Assembly (NCBI GenBank): GCA_900073065.1
Contig: FJOG01000001.1
Location: 2,202,439-2,266,438 of the forward strand
Direction of reading: 5' to 3'
Source of the DNA: Phialocephala subalpina
Taxonomy: Eukaryota; Ascomycota; Leotiomycetes; Helotiales; Mollisiaceae
DNA length: 64,000 bases
Part shown: piece by piece, positions 22,853 to 33,893 of the stretch
How positions within the stretch are numbered: the stretch's first letter is position 1
How the letters are laid out: every line of letters begins with the position of its first letter
The notes under the pieces: generated by a model
Database searches by the model: none
What the model was told of the DNA's origin: nothing
What the model saw: only the letters and a program-made list of their open reading frames with translations
Position numbers and translations under genes: made by a program

Positions 22853-25340
22853 CTTATGTCAAGTTCTAGGATATGATCGTGGGATCTGTTGTGGGTCTTC
22901 GATAGCTGTGTGATTGTGATGCACTGATATCTGTAATTAAACGGATCGCAGCTTATCGCCTTTTAGAACAATCTGTGGAGCTGGAGGTGGCTGGTGTCTC
23001 GGACTGGGGTGAACGTCGGAAGATTGGAGAGGAGGCTGGAATTATATCAACGTTGACAGCTTTTTGTCGTATGAGAATTCGTCCTTGAATCAGAGCTCAC
23101 GATACGGTCCTTGTAATTGAAGTCGTTGTGGTGTGACTGGTAGGCCTACAAAAAATGGTGAGGTGAACGAGTGACGAATTTCAAAAGTTGAGCGGTCGGT
23201 GTTTTAGCTTCCAAGACCGATAACGAGTGCGCGCGCTGAGGTTCAATGCGTTCGTAGGTATGAAATATTGATGAACGACTGATGGTGTGATGGGTTATTA
23301 TCTTAGGTAGGAGAAGACGTAGGAGAGGGGAGGACGGAGGACTTGGGAGAGTTTTAAGGGGACTTCGTATATATCAGGATATCACTCGTTAAGATCGGTC
23401 CTGCCCATCAGTCGATGCCACTGGTTTAGAAGAACACGCACGTCGAAGATGCTAAATGCACGCTTGGGGTATGAATACGGGCATGACTTTGCGACACCCC
23501 TACGACGATACGGCACACTACGCAAGCTGATCTCCAGCAACAGCTCTGGGTATCCACTATGCACACTTTGGGGCTAATGCAAGAACCATGAATTCATTCA
23601 AACATGTGGGAGCTGGAGCCTATCGTAGTCAAGAGCAGATGGCTCGACCTTGAATCTGGTGTGCATCGTGTGGTGGCATCGACCGGTATAAGAAGCTGGT
23701 CTGAGGCTGTCCTCCGATTTTCCAAAGTATTTTTGGCCGTGCCAATCCACCATGCGTATCCGGACTCTCACACCACAATCCGAGCTAAAAGATTTGGATT
23801 CCTATACCAAAGTGGGTGCCCTACTCGTTGGAGCAAGCCAAGTCGTTCATCAGCGGTGATCGTGTATCGGAATATCTGCTGCTTGATGGCCTTCTGAAAC
23901 TTCTTCCTCTCTTTCACCGGACCTGGTAGCGAGTCCAACACGCAACAAAAAAAACCTGCTGCTCTGCTCTCCCTGCCAGGATTCTGCAGACGTGGGTGGC
24001 TTAATCCCTTGATAACGGTACCTTTCCACTCACACCGGCAGTGTAGGAGGCAAACGTCTCAGATCGGAAGTCTCGGACTCCATACAAATGCCATCATGAT
24101 TTACAGGATGGACAAGTATGATTCGTTGCCCTGAGAGGGATTTGCCGCAAGGCTCGTGGAGAAGCGAGAAACTCGGTCCAATCACACCTTTTTATATTAT
24201 CCAAAGTGTTCAGACTTTGGTACCTTTTCTTTTGAGTGCGGAGTCACAACTGTGGAAGAATTCAAACATCCCGGACCTATCCGCAGTCGAGAGGCGCTGT
24301 CATGGTGATAACCTTACCCCCATGTTGATGCTGTGCCCTATTGCACAAAAATGACGCCGGCAGCCGAGAAGGGGAACTGATTTAATAGACCCCAGGATCT
24401 TGATAGCGGAAGGAGATGGGGTCGTTCCCGTTCCGGGTTCTCAATTTTGTACTTCGCTTCTCGCCTTTTTATGCTTCCGAAGTATTGTACACAGTTGAAC
24501 AAGAAGTCTTGTCGTACGGATTGACGGGATTTCAAATAAAATCTCCGCCAGCAATGTCATTAGAAGAAGGATCGTTCAGAATTGAATTATGGGCTGTCTG
24601 CTGGCGATTGTACCCGTTGCCGACATACATTGTTAGGTCTTGGTACTGGAATTTAGGTTTTTAGACGAGCGGGAGGTTTCTTGGGTGATTGGACCTAGCT
24701 TGTCATCGAGGAGATCGGTGCTGGAGGCAAGACATTCAAAGGTCATATCCACCTCTAGGTCAATCAGGCGTTGGAACGTCTTTTTGTTGGTCTTTGCAAG
24801 ACACTATAGCTTATTTAGTTCCAGATATGGTTATCATAATCATGGGACTAGTTGTGATCATCTCGAGACGCATAGCAAGGGGTTCGGTATCCATAGGAGC
24901 TACCTTCCCAATGTCATTTGTCCCATGACAGTAGAGCTTTCTGAAAGACAAACGATGGTAAGAGCAAATAGAAAGTCAACTTGTCTTTCTCCTATTTCTC
25001 GCACAAGAACGAAGCGTACAAAGCCCCTGTGCCACTTCACTTGAGTGCTCGAACAACCATTCTTCAAAAAGACCGGTTTCAACACAATGATTCAAAGAGC
25101 GCCGAAACCCATGCATTCTCGAATACCCATAGACCTTGCCAGGTTCTGTACGAAACCGCGGTCCTCTATATCACAGAGCCTTCTCGCAAATCACAATCTT
25201 GCAATCCACCTGGTTGGTATTTACTTCATTTCGATTGCTACCAGCAAGGATATGCGCTCATTTTGCTGCCCCAATCCGGTAACCGAAAGCAGGATGTCAT
25301 ATCAACCGTCCACCGCGACCCCAACTCCAGATGAACCCTC
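22853..25340. other. 2.5-kb gene-poor stretch
   Basis: It lies upstream of the DUF2406 gene and downstream of RPL33. Open frames up to about 134 codons occur but they conflict in frame and show no domain or biased composition. I see no transposon ends or long repeats. A long DUF2406 leader may occupy 22853-23400. Otherwise I see nothing. Confidence 0.45.
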
Positions 25341-26040
25341 CTATATTGAGGATGGGTACAACATGATTCTGACGGATGCGCCGAAGGACTTAGGAGGGAG
25401 GTTGCGTCGGAACTGTGCTCGTACTACACCGGAGTTGCCTGAACAGAAATGTCAGCATTGCGGTCATGAATCCAGAGTGGTAGACATACCATGTGGCCTG
25501 GTAACCTTTCCCCAAATGACTCTGATCTTGGATCCTCTAACTTCCTTCTGCGCACGGTAGACGAAAGCAACCTTCTTTCCGAGGTAGAAGCTATCATGCT
25601 TGTCAGCATCTCTCCATCCTTTGGATCATCGTTCCAACGTACTTTGCAGCCTTGGTATCAGAGACGCCCTCGATCTGGATCAAGCTGGTGCTTGGGGTGG
25701 TGTTGCGCTTGCCACGTTGGTAGCTCAGATGGCGACCCCTGTTGAAACCACAATCAGTCCTGTCCTTCAATTTCGTGTCTGTAGTTGCCCAGCATGCCAT
25801 GTCTCAATCGCTCCTCCTCATCCTTTCGTTGCGGTGACTCCTCCGGTTCTCGAGAATGGTGTTACTTACTTGACATACACTGCAGCAAAAAGTTAGCAAA
25901 TGATAAGTACAAGCAATTTGAGATACCTGCTCCTCTCATCTGCGAGCAGACAATTGTTGCGAGAGAGATAACTCTATCTTGGACCAAATGCGACTCGGAA
26001 TTGGGGTTGACTTACGGCGGTGACCAGCTTCTGAAGGCAT
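25341..26040 (-). CDS. RPL33: 60S ribosomal protein eL33 (L35Ae family)
   Basis: A structural protein of the large ribosomal subunit. Five exons: 26040-26016 (25 bases), 25879-25870 (10 bases), 25738-25643, 25590-25490, 25438-25341; together exactly 330 bases, 109 residues, the normal length. The spliced product runs [24 protein letters not shown], then [57 protein letters not shown], and ends [11 protein letters not shown], matching the family throughout. Introns are 136, 131, 52, 51 bases, with canonical GT-AG ends. The 10-base second exon (TG TAT GTC AA) is required to give LYVK. Introns crowded at the 5' end are usual for fungal ribosomal protein genes. It is divergent from the G6PD gene. 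Confidence 0.95.
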
Positions 26041-27216
26041 CTTGACTGTGGTCTCTCGTACTTGTCGTAGGTTCGAGAAGAGAGTGTGGTCAACGACACG
26101 TCCTGGTGAGAAGACTTCGTTGATTTACTGTCGTGTCGAATTTGGCGTTGTCGTTCGCGGATGAATTTCTCGAAATTCCTTGTGGTGTGGCTCTGCCGAC
26201 AACTGCAGTTAGCGCCGATTTAGCGACATCTCCACGTGACTATTTTGCAAATTCGAAGCCTTCCAGATCTTTTCTCTCTTCCCAACCTGGAACGCTGCAA
26301 GTTATTCGGTTGCAATTATCACCTGCAGAAATACACACTCAAGCTCTAGCAGAAGACGGTACCCTCAGTCTCGTGATGAATCTTGTGTTCTCTATTCTAA
26401 TCGATTTATAATGTTTCCGAGGAGTTAGCTCTTGATTGGTGCTCTTAACCTCCACGCACTCTCGGTCTGCTATTCACGAGTTCAATATTGATAAAAGCCT
26501 TGAGAGCCAGATATCATTCACCTCCGGTTTGGGCAATTCACGATGATGGATCGCAAGGAACATGGCTCTGAGTCGGACACCCTGAGCTTTGCGAGGAGAT
26601 CACAGACTTTCCTCCACGTAGTCCGCTTTCCGCTCCGCTCCTTCCAAGGTAACGTCACGGCACATAATGTACAAGTCCGGAGATCCCTTGGGCGAGGCTG
26701 AGAGTCGGACATGGTTTTGCTTAGAAAACAGACACCAACGCAGCTGGCTTCATAAGCAAGCCAGTGATCTTTTAGCTTTGGAGGTCCATAATTTTGCCGT
26801 ACTGTCATAGAAGAATGGGGCACTGGATAAAAAGCCTGACCGCATAGCACTCACTCATCCGGACTCGTACAACAAACAATTCCCTCTTGAAAAGGCTGTT
26901 GACGAAGTCGCAAAGCTCAAACAGCTCTATCCATCCGCAGACACCCAAAACGCCGTGCTCATTGTTTTTGCGAGAAACGAGCGAGACGAGAAACGTGCAT
27001 CAAGCAGAAAAGGTCGAAGCGTCGGCGCGGCCTTTGCGACGGAATTACTGAACGACCCCGCCTAGCTCGACTTTGCATCCCTCCTGCCCAACCCAACATT
27101 TTTCGAAGCTCTTGTCAAAACCTCACAACCTCTTCATATTGACTGCTTCCCTTCCTCGCTATTTGCCCTCCTACCTGTCCGGACCACCCCTCGGAGAGTC
27201 TAGATATCTGTTCAAG
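26041..27216. promoter_or_regulatory. Divergent promoter region, RPL33 and G6PD
   Basis: The 1.2 kb between two divergent, highly expressed housekeeping genes. No coding frame is supported; a 110-codon minus frame at 26518-26850 shows no domain. The bases just before the G6PD start (about 27060-27210) are C/T-rich, as in a strong fungal leader. Confidence 0.5.
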
Positions 27217-29183
27217 ATGGCCGACACAATGATCAAGCCCGAGGAGGCCCACAATGCTGGGTGAGTCTCTATTTTGCCGGTCGATATACGTCACTTCCAG
27301 CAGTGAGCGCCCGTCGACAAAGAGCTGTCGCATCAAAACATCAACAATCAAATGTTTCGAGGACGATGGGCGAAGCTGTGGGATTATACGACCCTTTACT
27401 CGAAAGCTTTTTGGATATCAATTGTGTTGCTGTGCTGAAACCTCATTTTGCTAATCTATTTTCTGCCCCACCAGGAACATCGAGTTGAAGGATAACACCG
27501 TGATCGTTGTCCTGGGTGCTTCCGGAGATCTTGCGAAGAAGAAGACGGTAATTCGAGATCACTTGGGTCTATCTGGAGCATTGCTGACAATTTTCCTGCC
27601 AGTTCCCAGCACTCTTTGGCCTCGTAAGTAATCCCTGCACGGCCTCCCATCCTTCAATCTGCTGACTTGCGCGACTACAGTACCGCAACCAATTCCTACC
27701 AAAAGATATCAAGATCGTCGGATATGCTCGAACGAAGATGGACCACGAGGAATACCTCAAGCGGGTTAAGTCCTATATCAAGACACCTACCAAGGATATG
27801 GAGCAACAACTCCAAGAGTTCTGCGACGTCTGCACATATGTATCGGGTCAATATGACAAGGACGAGTCGTTCATTGAGCTGGAAAAGCACCTTCAAGAGC
27901 TCGAGAATGGCCGAAAGGAGTCCAATCGTGTGTTCTACATGGCGCTGCCACCTAGTGTTTTCACCACAGTGTCTCAGCACCTGAAGAAGAACTGCTATCC
28001 CAAGAATGGGATTGCCAGAATTATTGTAAGTTCTGCTGCGGCGAAATGTCTAATTATGAAGCTAACGAAATCCAAAATAGGTCGAGAAGCCATTTGGAAA
28101 GGATCTTGCTAGCTCTCGGGAGTTGCAGAAGGCTCTGGAGCCCAACTGGAAGGAAGATGAGATCTTCCGTATCGACCATTACCTTGGAAAGGAAATGGTC
28201 AAGAACATCCTGATTCTGAGATTTGGAAACGAATTCTTTGGAGCCACATGGAACCGCAACCACATTGACAACGTCCAGATCTCTTTCAAGGAGCCATTCG
28301 GAACCGAAGGGCGAGGTGGATACTTCGATGAGTTTGGCATCATCCGAGACGTCATGCAAAACCATCTGCTTCAAGTCTTGACACTTCTTGCCATGGAAAG
28401 GCCAATCTCTTTCTCCGCAGAAGATGTTCGAGACGAGAAGGTCCGAGTACTCCGAGGAATCCCAGCGATCGAGCCAAAGAATGTCATCATTGGTCAATAC
28501 GGAAAGTCGCTGGACGGCAACAAGCCCTCTTACAAGGAGGACGATACTGTCCCAAAGGATTCGAGATGCCCCACATTCTGCGCCATGGTGGCGTTCATCA
28601 AGAACGAGAGATGGGACGGTGTTCCCTTCATTCTGAAGGCTGGAAAGGCCCTCAATGAACAGAAGACTGAGATCCGAATCCAGTTCAAGGACGTGACCTC
28701 TGGCATCTTCAAGGATATTCCCAGAAACGAACTGGTCATGCGAATTCAACCCAACGAAAGTGTCTATATCAAGATGAACTCGAAGCTGCCTGGTTTGAGC
28801 ATGCAGACTGTTGTCACTGAACTAGACTTGACCTACCGACGCCGATTCTCCGACCTCAAGATACCAGAAGCCTACGAATCCCTCATCCTCGATGCCCTGA
28901 AGGGTGATCACTCCAACTTTGTTCGTGACGATGAGTTAGATGCCAGTTGGAGAATTTTCACTCCTCTGCTCCACTACCTCGACGACAACAAAGAAATCAT
29001 CCCCATGGAATATCCATACGGTACGTTTTCTAGAATTATCTAATTTAAATTTCATTAATTTAGTATTTAGGGTCGCGCGGTCCTGCCGTCTTGGACGACT
29101 TCACCTCGTCATATGGATACAAGTTTAGCGACGCAGCTGGATACCAATGGCCGACCACCCAAACTCAACCAAACAAGTTGTAA
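27217..29183 (+). CDS. ZWF1: Glucose-6-phosphate 1-dehydrogenase
   Basis: It oxidises glucose 6-phosphate with NADP+, the first step of the oxidative pentose phosphate pathway; the enzyme is cytosolic. Six exons: 27217-27260, 27475-27547, 27603-27623 (only 21 bases, FPALFGL), 27681-28025, 28081-29020, 29071-29183; 511 residues. The NADP-binding GASGDLAKKK is at residues 29-38, the substrate and catalytic block is EIFRIDHYLGKEMVKNI, and FGNEFFGATWNRNHIDNVQI and KAGKALNEQKTEIRIQFK match the family. The first intron is 214 bases; the others are 50-57. The protein ends NKL, close to a peroxisomal PTS1, and the stop codon overlaps a perfect GTAAGT donor. Introns clustered at the 5' end are normal for fungal G6PD genes. 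Confidence 0.97.
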
Positions 29184-30383
29184 GTACAACTGCATCTAGA
29201 TATAGATCGCCGCCAGGATAGATAGAAAGAATGCATGTTAAGACATTTCTCTGGTAGCTGATCGAGTCGCCATCACGGACATCCCGCTCATCCCGGGTTG
29301 AAACCACCATTCTAATTCTACCAACCACCCGATGCAAATATGCGGGCCTCGTCGGCCGAGGCCAAGTTTTCCTTTCTCGTTACTTGTTTGTCGATGCGGG
29401 CGTCACGAAAACGGGTTGGCCTGAAGGAACAGGGATAATATCGGTCTAATAACCACGGCATAGCAATAGAATCCAACGCATTGAGCTATCGAGTGGTGTT
29501 TTGCCGTCTTTTGCTGCCATTGCTGTGTAGCTGCTTCTGTACTTTTTCAAACTTCATCCCTGAGTTATGCTTCCAGTCGTGGCAGGAAGTCAGTCATATT
29601 ATTCAACAAGTCATTGGTTCCACGCTTCGCTCATTCAGTCACCCTCTCACTCCAATTTCGTTCCATCATTGTCAATGACAGTGCTCACTACCATTCTACA
29701 TGGAAGAGTGCTTCTCCTCCAACCCTCTGTTTTCAAACCTGATACTCATCGAGGCTCCTCGAGTCACCTCGCTTGCGAGAAGGCTGGTAAACTATCAAAT
29801 CGCTAGTAACGATAACCACCAAAGCAATGCGAGGGCGAATAAGACGAGATTTCAAATATGAAAGTAGCATAATCTTAGGTGGCAGTCTACAGATGTGGTG
29901 GCTCTTGCCGCTCTTTGGATGCCATACCCGATTGTTCACAATGCGACGTTCACGTCTCGCAAATTAGCAGGCCTGAGTCACTGCCACAGGCAGTACACAC
30001 TTCTAGATTGTTGAAATTCAGACATTCAATCAGGGGAAAATGGCAGGTTTTGAACAGCACATCTTCTGGAGTATCGTTGCTATTATTCATTGTTTCTTTG
30101 TGTATCATTATTGGTGCTACCATGAATCACGAAGCCATGTTTCGGAAGGTGATAGAATGCTGTCGTTTGCAAAGATCTCCTCACCGTCATCATCATAGGT
30201 CATATATACACTGCAAGTTGCATGCAGGCAGCCAACTTATATATACATTATCTGGTTCCTGTCTTCGTTCTTGCAATTTCATCCTAACCACGGACGTTCT
30301 GTCAGAACATCACCCGACGCATCTTTCCACAACAACCTACCCAAAATCATCCATTTCGTCTATCAGTTCCCAACTGTTTCAAA
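29184..30383. other. Intergenic, no gene supported
   Basis: It is the 3' flank of G6PD followed by the presumed promoter of the Pro/Gln-rich gene at 30384. Only short frames, none with a domain. The last 150 bases are C/A-rich, as in a leader. Confidence 0.45.
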
Positions 30384-31080
30384 ATGTCAGGAAGCATTTC
30401 AAGCATCTCCTCATGTCATCCCAGCAACTACACTCGACCTAGCCAAGAAGCACCACCGATTGCGTCGTCAACCGCATCCTGCTCTCCAACCTCGACACTG
30501 GTACCCTCCAGCACGGATCTACCATTTCAAGTGTACCTACACCTCGAGCGCATACGATACCAAGCATATACCCATCTGCTTCAACTAACAGCATAAGTTT
30601 ACCATCACAAACCCCACAATCTGCTCACTCATCTTACTCAACTCCGCTGTTGAGAGACGCAACCACTAATGTACAGCCAACACAAATACCAGTAGCTCAA
30701 CCAACTCAGGTAACACAAACATTCAGTGGACAACCCGTGTTTCCTCAAGTTCAACTTCAATAGCCATTTCTACCCCCATTTCAGTTCCAACCTCAACTCT
30801 TGCCTCAACTAGTATATCCTCAAATCCTACTCAGCCTTTCTACCCACCAGCCTATCTTCAATCTCAGCTTCAACAGAATCAATTTTATCAACCTTATGCT
30901 CCAGCCCCGCAAGTCCGGTACTATCCTTTCCCGCAACCCGTGCAAATATATGGATCATACATTCCAACGGTTCCAGCACCGGTGCTAGTCCAGCAGCCGC
31001 TTTACCTAACCGGACCTCAACCCCAAATGATAATAAATGCTCGGTATCCGACTGCGCCTTGGGGTAAGAAAATCAAATGA
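30384..31080 (+). CDS. Pro/Gln/Ser/Tyr-rich protein, model uncertain
   Basis: Not recognised. The ATG (ttcaaaATGtc) opens a Ser/Pro-rich frame, MSGSISSISSCHPSNYTRPS. A 59-base intron (30533-30591; GTACCT donor, CTAAC branch, CAG acceptor) joins it to a second Ser/Gln/Pro-rich exon ending VAQPTQ. A second intron, either 30710-30834 or 30737-30834, joins this to PFYPPAYLQSQLQQNQFYQPY and on to a TGA at 31080; about 170 residues in the longer-intron form. The second removed stretch is itself Pro/Gln-rich if read with one TAG. The alternative is therefore a gene broken by a nonsense change and a frameshift. The composition matches the next gene downstream, so the pair may be tandem relatives or one gene joined by a third intron. 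No domain is visible; disorder is expected. Confidence 0.45.
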
Positions 31081-31568
31081 TGCCTGGCTATTGATCACTG
31101 CTGCCTGGACCTGATGGAAATACTACTCTTCCTAGGGGTGGGGGGTGAAGGTTGCGCAGAGTGTGTTGAGTAAATAAGAGTTGGTGTGTATGGTGCCGTT
31201 ACCTTATTGATCTGGGTTGGAGGTGGATGAGGCCCTGCAACAACATGGTTTAGTAAGGACTTGGAGTGTATATAGATCTTGAATGTTTTTGACGATAGTA
31301 TGAATCAATTGGTGCTCTTTAGAACTTTCTTGTCTTCGTCTCTCAGATGTTATTTGGTGATTAGTGCTTCTGTGCTGTGTTTCTGTACTGCTGAGACGTC
31401 ATTCTTACCTCTCTTTCTGATTGGAAACTGCCTCTATATAGTCCTCCAGCTTCCGTGTTTTTTGTAGATGATTGGATCCCACGAGCAAACGGCACCTCCA
31501 AGTCCCCACACCTCGTTCAATCAAGGCAGCACGGACGCAAAGAGATCGAACTCATCGACATTTCCGAG
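31081..31568. other. Spacer between the two Pro/Gln-rich genes, or a third intron
   Basis: It looks like 3' flank followed by promoter, but it also begins near a good donor (GTAAGA at 31064) and contains a strong acceptor (ttttttgtag, ending 31467) in matching phase. It could therefore be a 404-base intron of a single gene. Confidence 0.4.
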
Positions 31569-32189
31569 ATGACAGCCTTAGCTCCTCCCCCACCATACTC
31601 CGCACCACCACCTCGCTACTCTCAAGTCGTCGATCCGAATCCCCAAAGATACGCGGTCAGTAACGGTCAAGTATGGCCAGTACCACAGCAACCTGTTTAT
31701 CCTGCACCCCAAACTCAACCTATGCCCGCACCTCAGTCTAGGTACTTCCCTCAGCCTGTGCCTGTTGCAGTACCTCAGACATACTTGCTCTCTCCACAAT
31801 ACCAACAACCATACACCCAAAGCCCGTACCCTTGCAATTATCCCTACCCTCAACCCACTAGTTCTCCCCACGCAAATCAATTCCCTGGACCCTTCTATCA
31901 ACAACGTCAACCTCTACCACAACCTCTCTCTCTCCCTCAACCACAACAGATCATCTACCAACCTACTCCTCAAGCTCCTCTTCAAATAGGACCAGCCGTG
32001 CCAGATGACTTCGAGGCACCACCTCCGCCACCTGGATACGTAACAATCCCGGGGACGAACTATGCTGTGCCTGAAGAATGGATGTCAGAAGAGTTCAAGG
32101 GAGAGAAGAAATATTGTCTGAAAGAAGTGTTTTTGCCTGTGTTGTATTGGTTGCGGGCTTTGCTTGGGAAGAAGTTGAATGTAGAGTAA
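31569..32189 (+). CDS. Pro/Gln-rich protein with PPxY motif
   Basis: Not recognised. From the ATG at 31569 the frame gives 206 residues starting MTALAPPPPYSAPPPRYSQ. A PPPPY sequence at the N-terminus is a class I WW-domain ligand. The next 130 residues are Pro, Gln and Tyr-rich with YPAP, QPYTQSPYP and QPLPQP runs. The C-terminal 60 residues are ordered: VPDDFEAPPPPPGYVTIPGT, NYAVPEEWMSEEF, then the hydrophobic LKEVFLPVLYWLRALLGKK. The frame stays open upstream to 31455, and an acceptor at 31467 could add an N-terminal exon, so the true start is uncertain. It is likely a disordered adaptor; this is inference from composition only. Confidence 0.6.
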   Translation: MTALAPPPPYSAPPPRYSQVVDPNPQRYAVSNGQVWPVPQQPVYPAPQTQPMPAPQSRYFPQPVPVAVPQTYLLSPQYQQPYTQSPYPCNYPYPQPTSSPHANQFPGPFYQQRQPLPQPLSLPQPQQIIYQPTPQAPLQIGPAVPDDFEAPPPPPGYVTIPGTNYAVPEEWMSEEFKGEKKYCLKEVFLPVLYWLRALLGKKLNVE

Positions 32190-32440
32190 TTGTAGCAAGC
32201 CAATAGCGTTTATGAATACCCTGATGATGTTGGTATGAAAAGAAAGCGAGAAAAGCTAGTTTACTAAAAACTCGGACGAACACGATGTTTATGAATGTGA
32301 CCGACTTTCGATTCACAAAGAGCGCAAACTGAAACTTGTAAAGAACAACCAAAAACACGTGCACCAGCCCAAACATCCAGAGCCACTCAGCTAGGAATAG
32401 ACTGAGCACCACCTCAAAACGGCGCAACATCATCGCAGCC

Positions 32441-32977
32441 ATGGTCTCCGAGCCATCACCTCCATGCTGCCATCCTCTCCTCCTGCGCTTCAAATCCCTC
32501 TCCTACACTCCCACAAACACACCATTTCTCGACCTTCCAGCCGCAAAGATCATCCTCGACCCGCTCTGCTCCCGCTCCTTCCTATCGCTCTCGACACTCG
32601 AAAACCACTTCCCCTCCTTACTCAACAAAACATACGCCTACCAGAAACCAACCCACTCGATTTTCGAAGAAGGGACACCGATCAAAGCGTATGATTGCGT
32701 AACCGTCTCGCTCGCGCCGGAAGACACGACAAGTGAGGAAGTAAAGATTGAGATTGCGGTAAGAGTTTCTCTAGTGAAGGAGAGGGGATTAGATGGGATG
32801 GTTGTCTTTGGGAAGGATTTCTGGGAGAGAGAGGATGTAGAAGTCTGGTGGGCAGGGGGTGGAAAGATAAAAGATAAGGAGAATAAGAGGAGTTGGTGGG
32901 GATGGGGGGAGGGCAAAAATGAGGAGTTTTTGGGTTTGGTGCTTGGGGTGAAGATGGTTAGGTTTGAGATGAACTGA
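32441..32977 (+). CDS. Hypothetical protein, 178 residues
   Basis: An intronless frame of 178 residues beginning MVSEPSPPCCHPLLLRFKSL. Not recognised. It has mixed hydrophobic and charged composition with coding-like phrases (DLPAAKIILDPLCSRSFL, SIFEEGTPIKAYDCVTVSLA, VKIEIAVRVSLVKERGLDGM), a Gly/Trp/Lys-rich insert (VWWAGGGKIKDKENK) and a hydrophobic end (FLGLVLGVKMVRFEMN). I see no membrane segment or signal peptide. The ATG is in a good context (gccATGg). The gene converges on the CBS-domain gene, with 320 bases between the stops. The gradual change from AT-poor to G-rich sequence along the frame is odd but does not break it. Confidence 0.6.
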   Translation: MVSEPSPPCCHPLLLRFKSLSYTPTNTPFLDLPAAKIILDPLCSRSFLSLSTLENHFPSLLNKTYAYQKPTHSIFEEGTPIKAYDCVTVSLAPEDTTSEEVKIEIAVRVSLVKERGLDGMVVFGKDFWEREDVEVWWAGGGKIKDKENKRSWWGWGEGKNEEFLGLVLGVKMVRFEMN

Positions 32978-33297
32978 TGGAGGTAGACGTACTGTATATA
33001 GTTTGTTTCGCGAAATGGAGGCATACGAAATTGGTGGGTCTTACCACTTGGTTCATTGCCCAATGTGATGCGATTGTACACGAGCTTCTTGTTGAGTTGC
33101 GAGAATTCCAGAAATCCAGACTTGGTATCGATTCCTTTCGGAGTAATCTGTGCATGTTGAAGTCGGGTCGTACCCCCTCTAACACAGTCTCTGTTTGCTT
33201 GTTAAAAGCAGCCCTCTGAAGCCCATAACTCCAATCCATATGTACACTCCGTCCAATGCTCACGCCCATAAACGAACCGTATTCTCATACTCCCAGC
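32978..33297. other. Short convergent 3' region
   Basis: Between two stop codons. Nothing beyond presumed 3' untranslated sequence. Confidence 0.5.
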
Positions 33298-33893
33298 TCA
33301 AGCAGGTCTCCTCCTAGCAAACTCCTCCAAATCTGTCCTCGTAGCAACCCCCAGAACAAATCGTCTTCGCTCATCGGTAACAACCGCAAATTCCTGCTTG
33401 CCGTTCTCGCCATTCTCACCGCCGTTGAAGAATAGTTCTAGCTCCTCTAATGGCGTGTCCATAGTGATGACCTTGTAAACCCTTCCTTTTCTACGGAACT
33501 TGACCATAGCCTTCGAGACTTCATCTGTTTCCTTTACTTTGCCAGTGTCGAGGAGAATTCGGAGATGTGGGATGGAGAGGTAGCCTAGTAGAGCGCGATT
33601 CGATTCTGATACGACAGTAAGATGTGTGTAGTCTCGTTCGAATGCGGAGAGGAGGGCGTGCGAGATGGGGTCGTTGGGACTGCAAGAGAGAGCGGAAGGG
33701 GGATCAAGGTCTTCGACTGTGGCCTGCGCTCAAGATCAGTACCGTTTCTTCGGTTCGTTGAGCTTGTACGTACTCCTCTGTATCGATTTGCCCATTTTGA
33801 GAGGCCTGGCTTGGGTGATGAAGCGATGTCCGCCATTCTTGCTGCTACGTCGTTGCTTCCTACCGGAATTTCGTTTGCCATGGTTGTTGACAT
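33298..33893 (-). CDS. CBS-domain protein
   Basis: CBS pairs bind adenosyl nucleotides and regulate partner activity; the specific role of this small fungal protein is unknown. Two exons: 33893-33774 and 33723-33298; 181 residues. The intron (33773-33724) has a GTACGT donor. The N-terminal 40 residues are variable. The tandem CBS fold follows: first repeat about residues 42-107 (TVEDLDPPSALSCSPNDPIS, HALLSAFERDYTHLTVVSES, LLGYLSIPHLRILL), second about 113-178 (VSKAMVKFRRKGRVYKVIT, PLEELELFF, EFAVVTDERRRFVLGVATRT, DLEEFARR). The second repeat carries an Asn/Gly/Glu loop (NGGENGENGKQ). It resembles a conserved filamentous-fungal family, close in layout to single CBS-pair proteins of S. pombe. 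Confidence 0.88.

Noticed and set aside
25045..25560. 171-codon plus-strand frame with a CxxC pair
   Set aside because: It overlaps RPL33 exons on the opposite strand; the minus-strand reading matches a full ribosomal protein.
26518..26850. 110-codon minus frame in the RPL33/G6PD promoter
   Set aside because: No domain and inside a divergent promoter; kept as chance.
28054..28749. 231-codon minus-strand frame
   Set aside because: Antisense shadow of the large G6PD exon.
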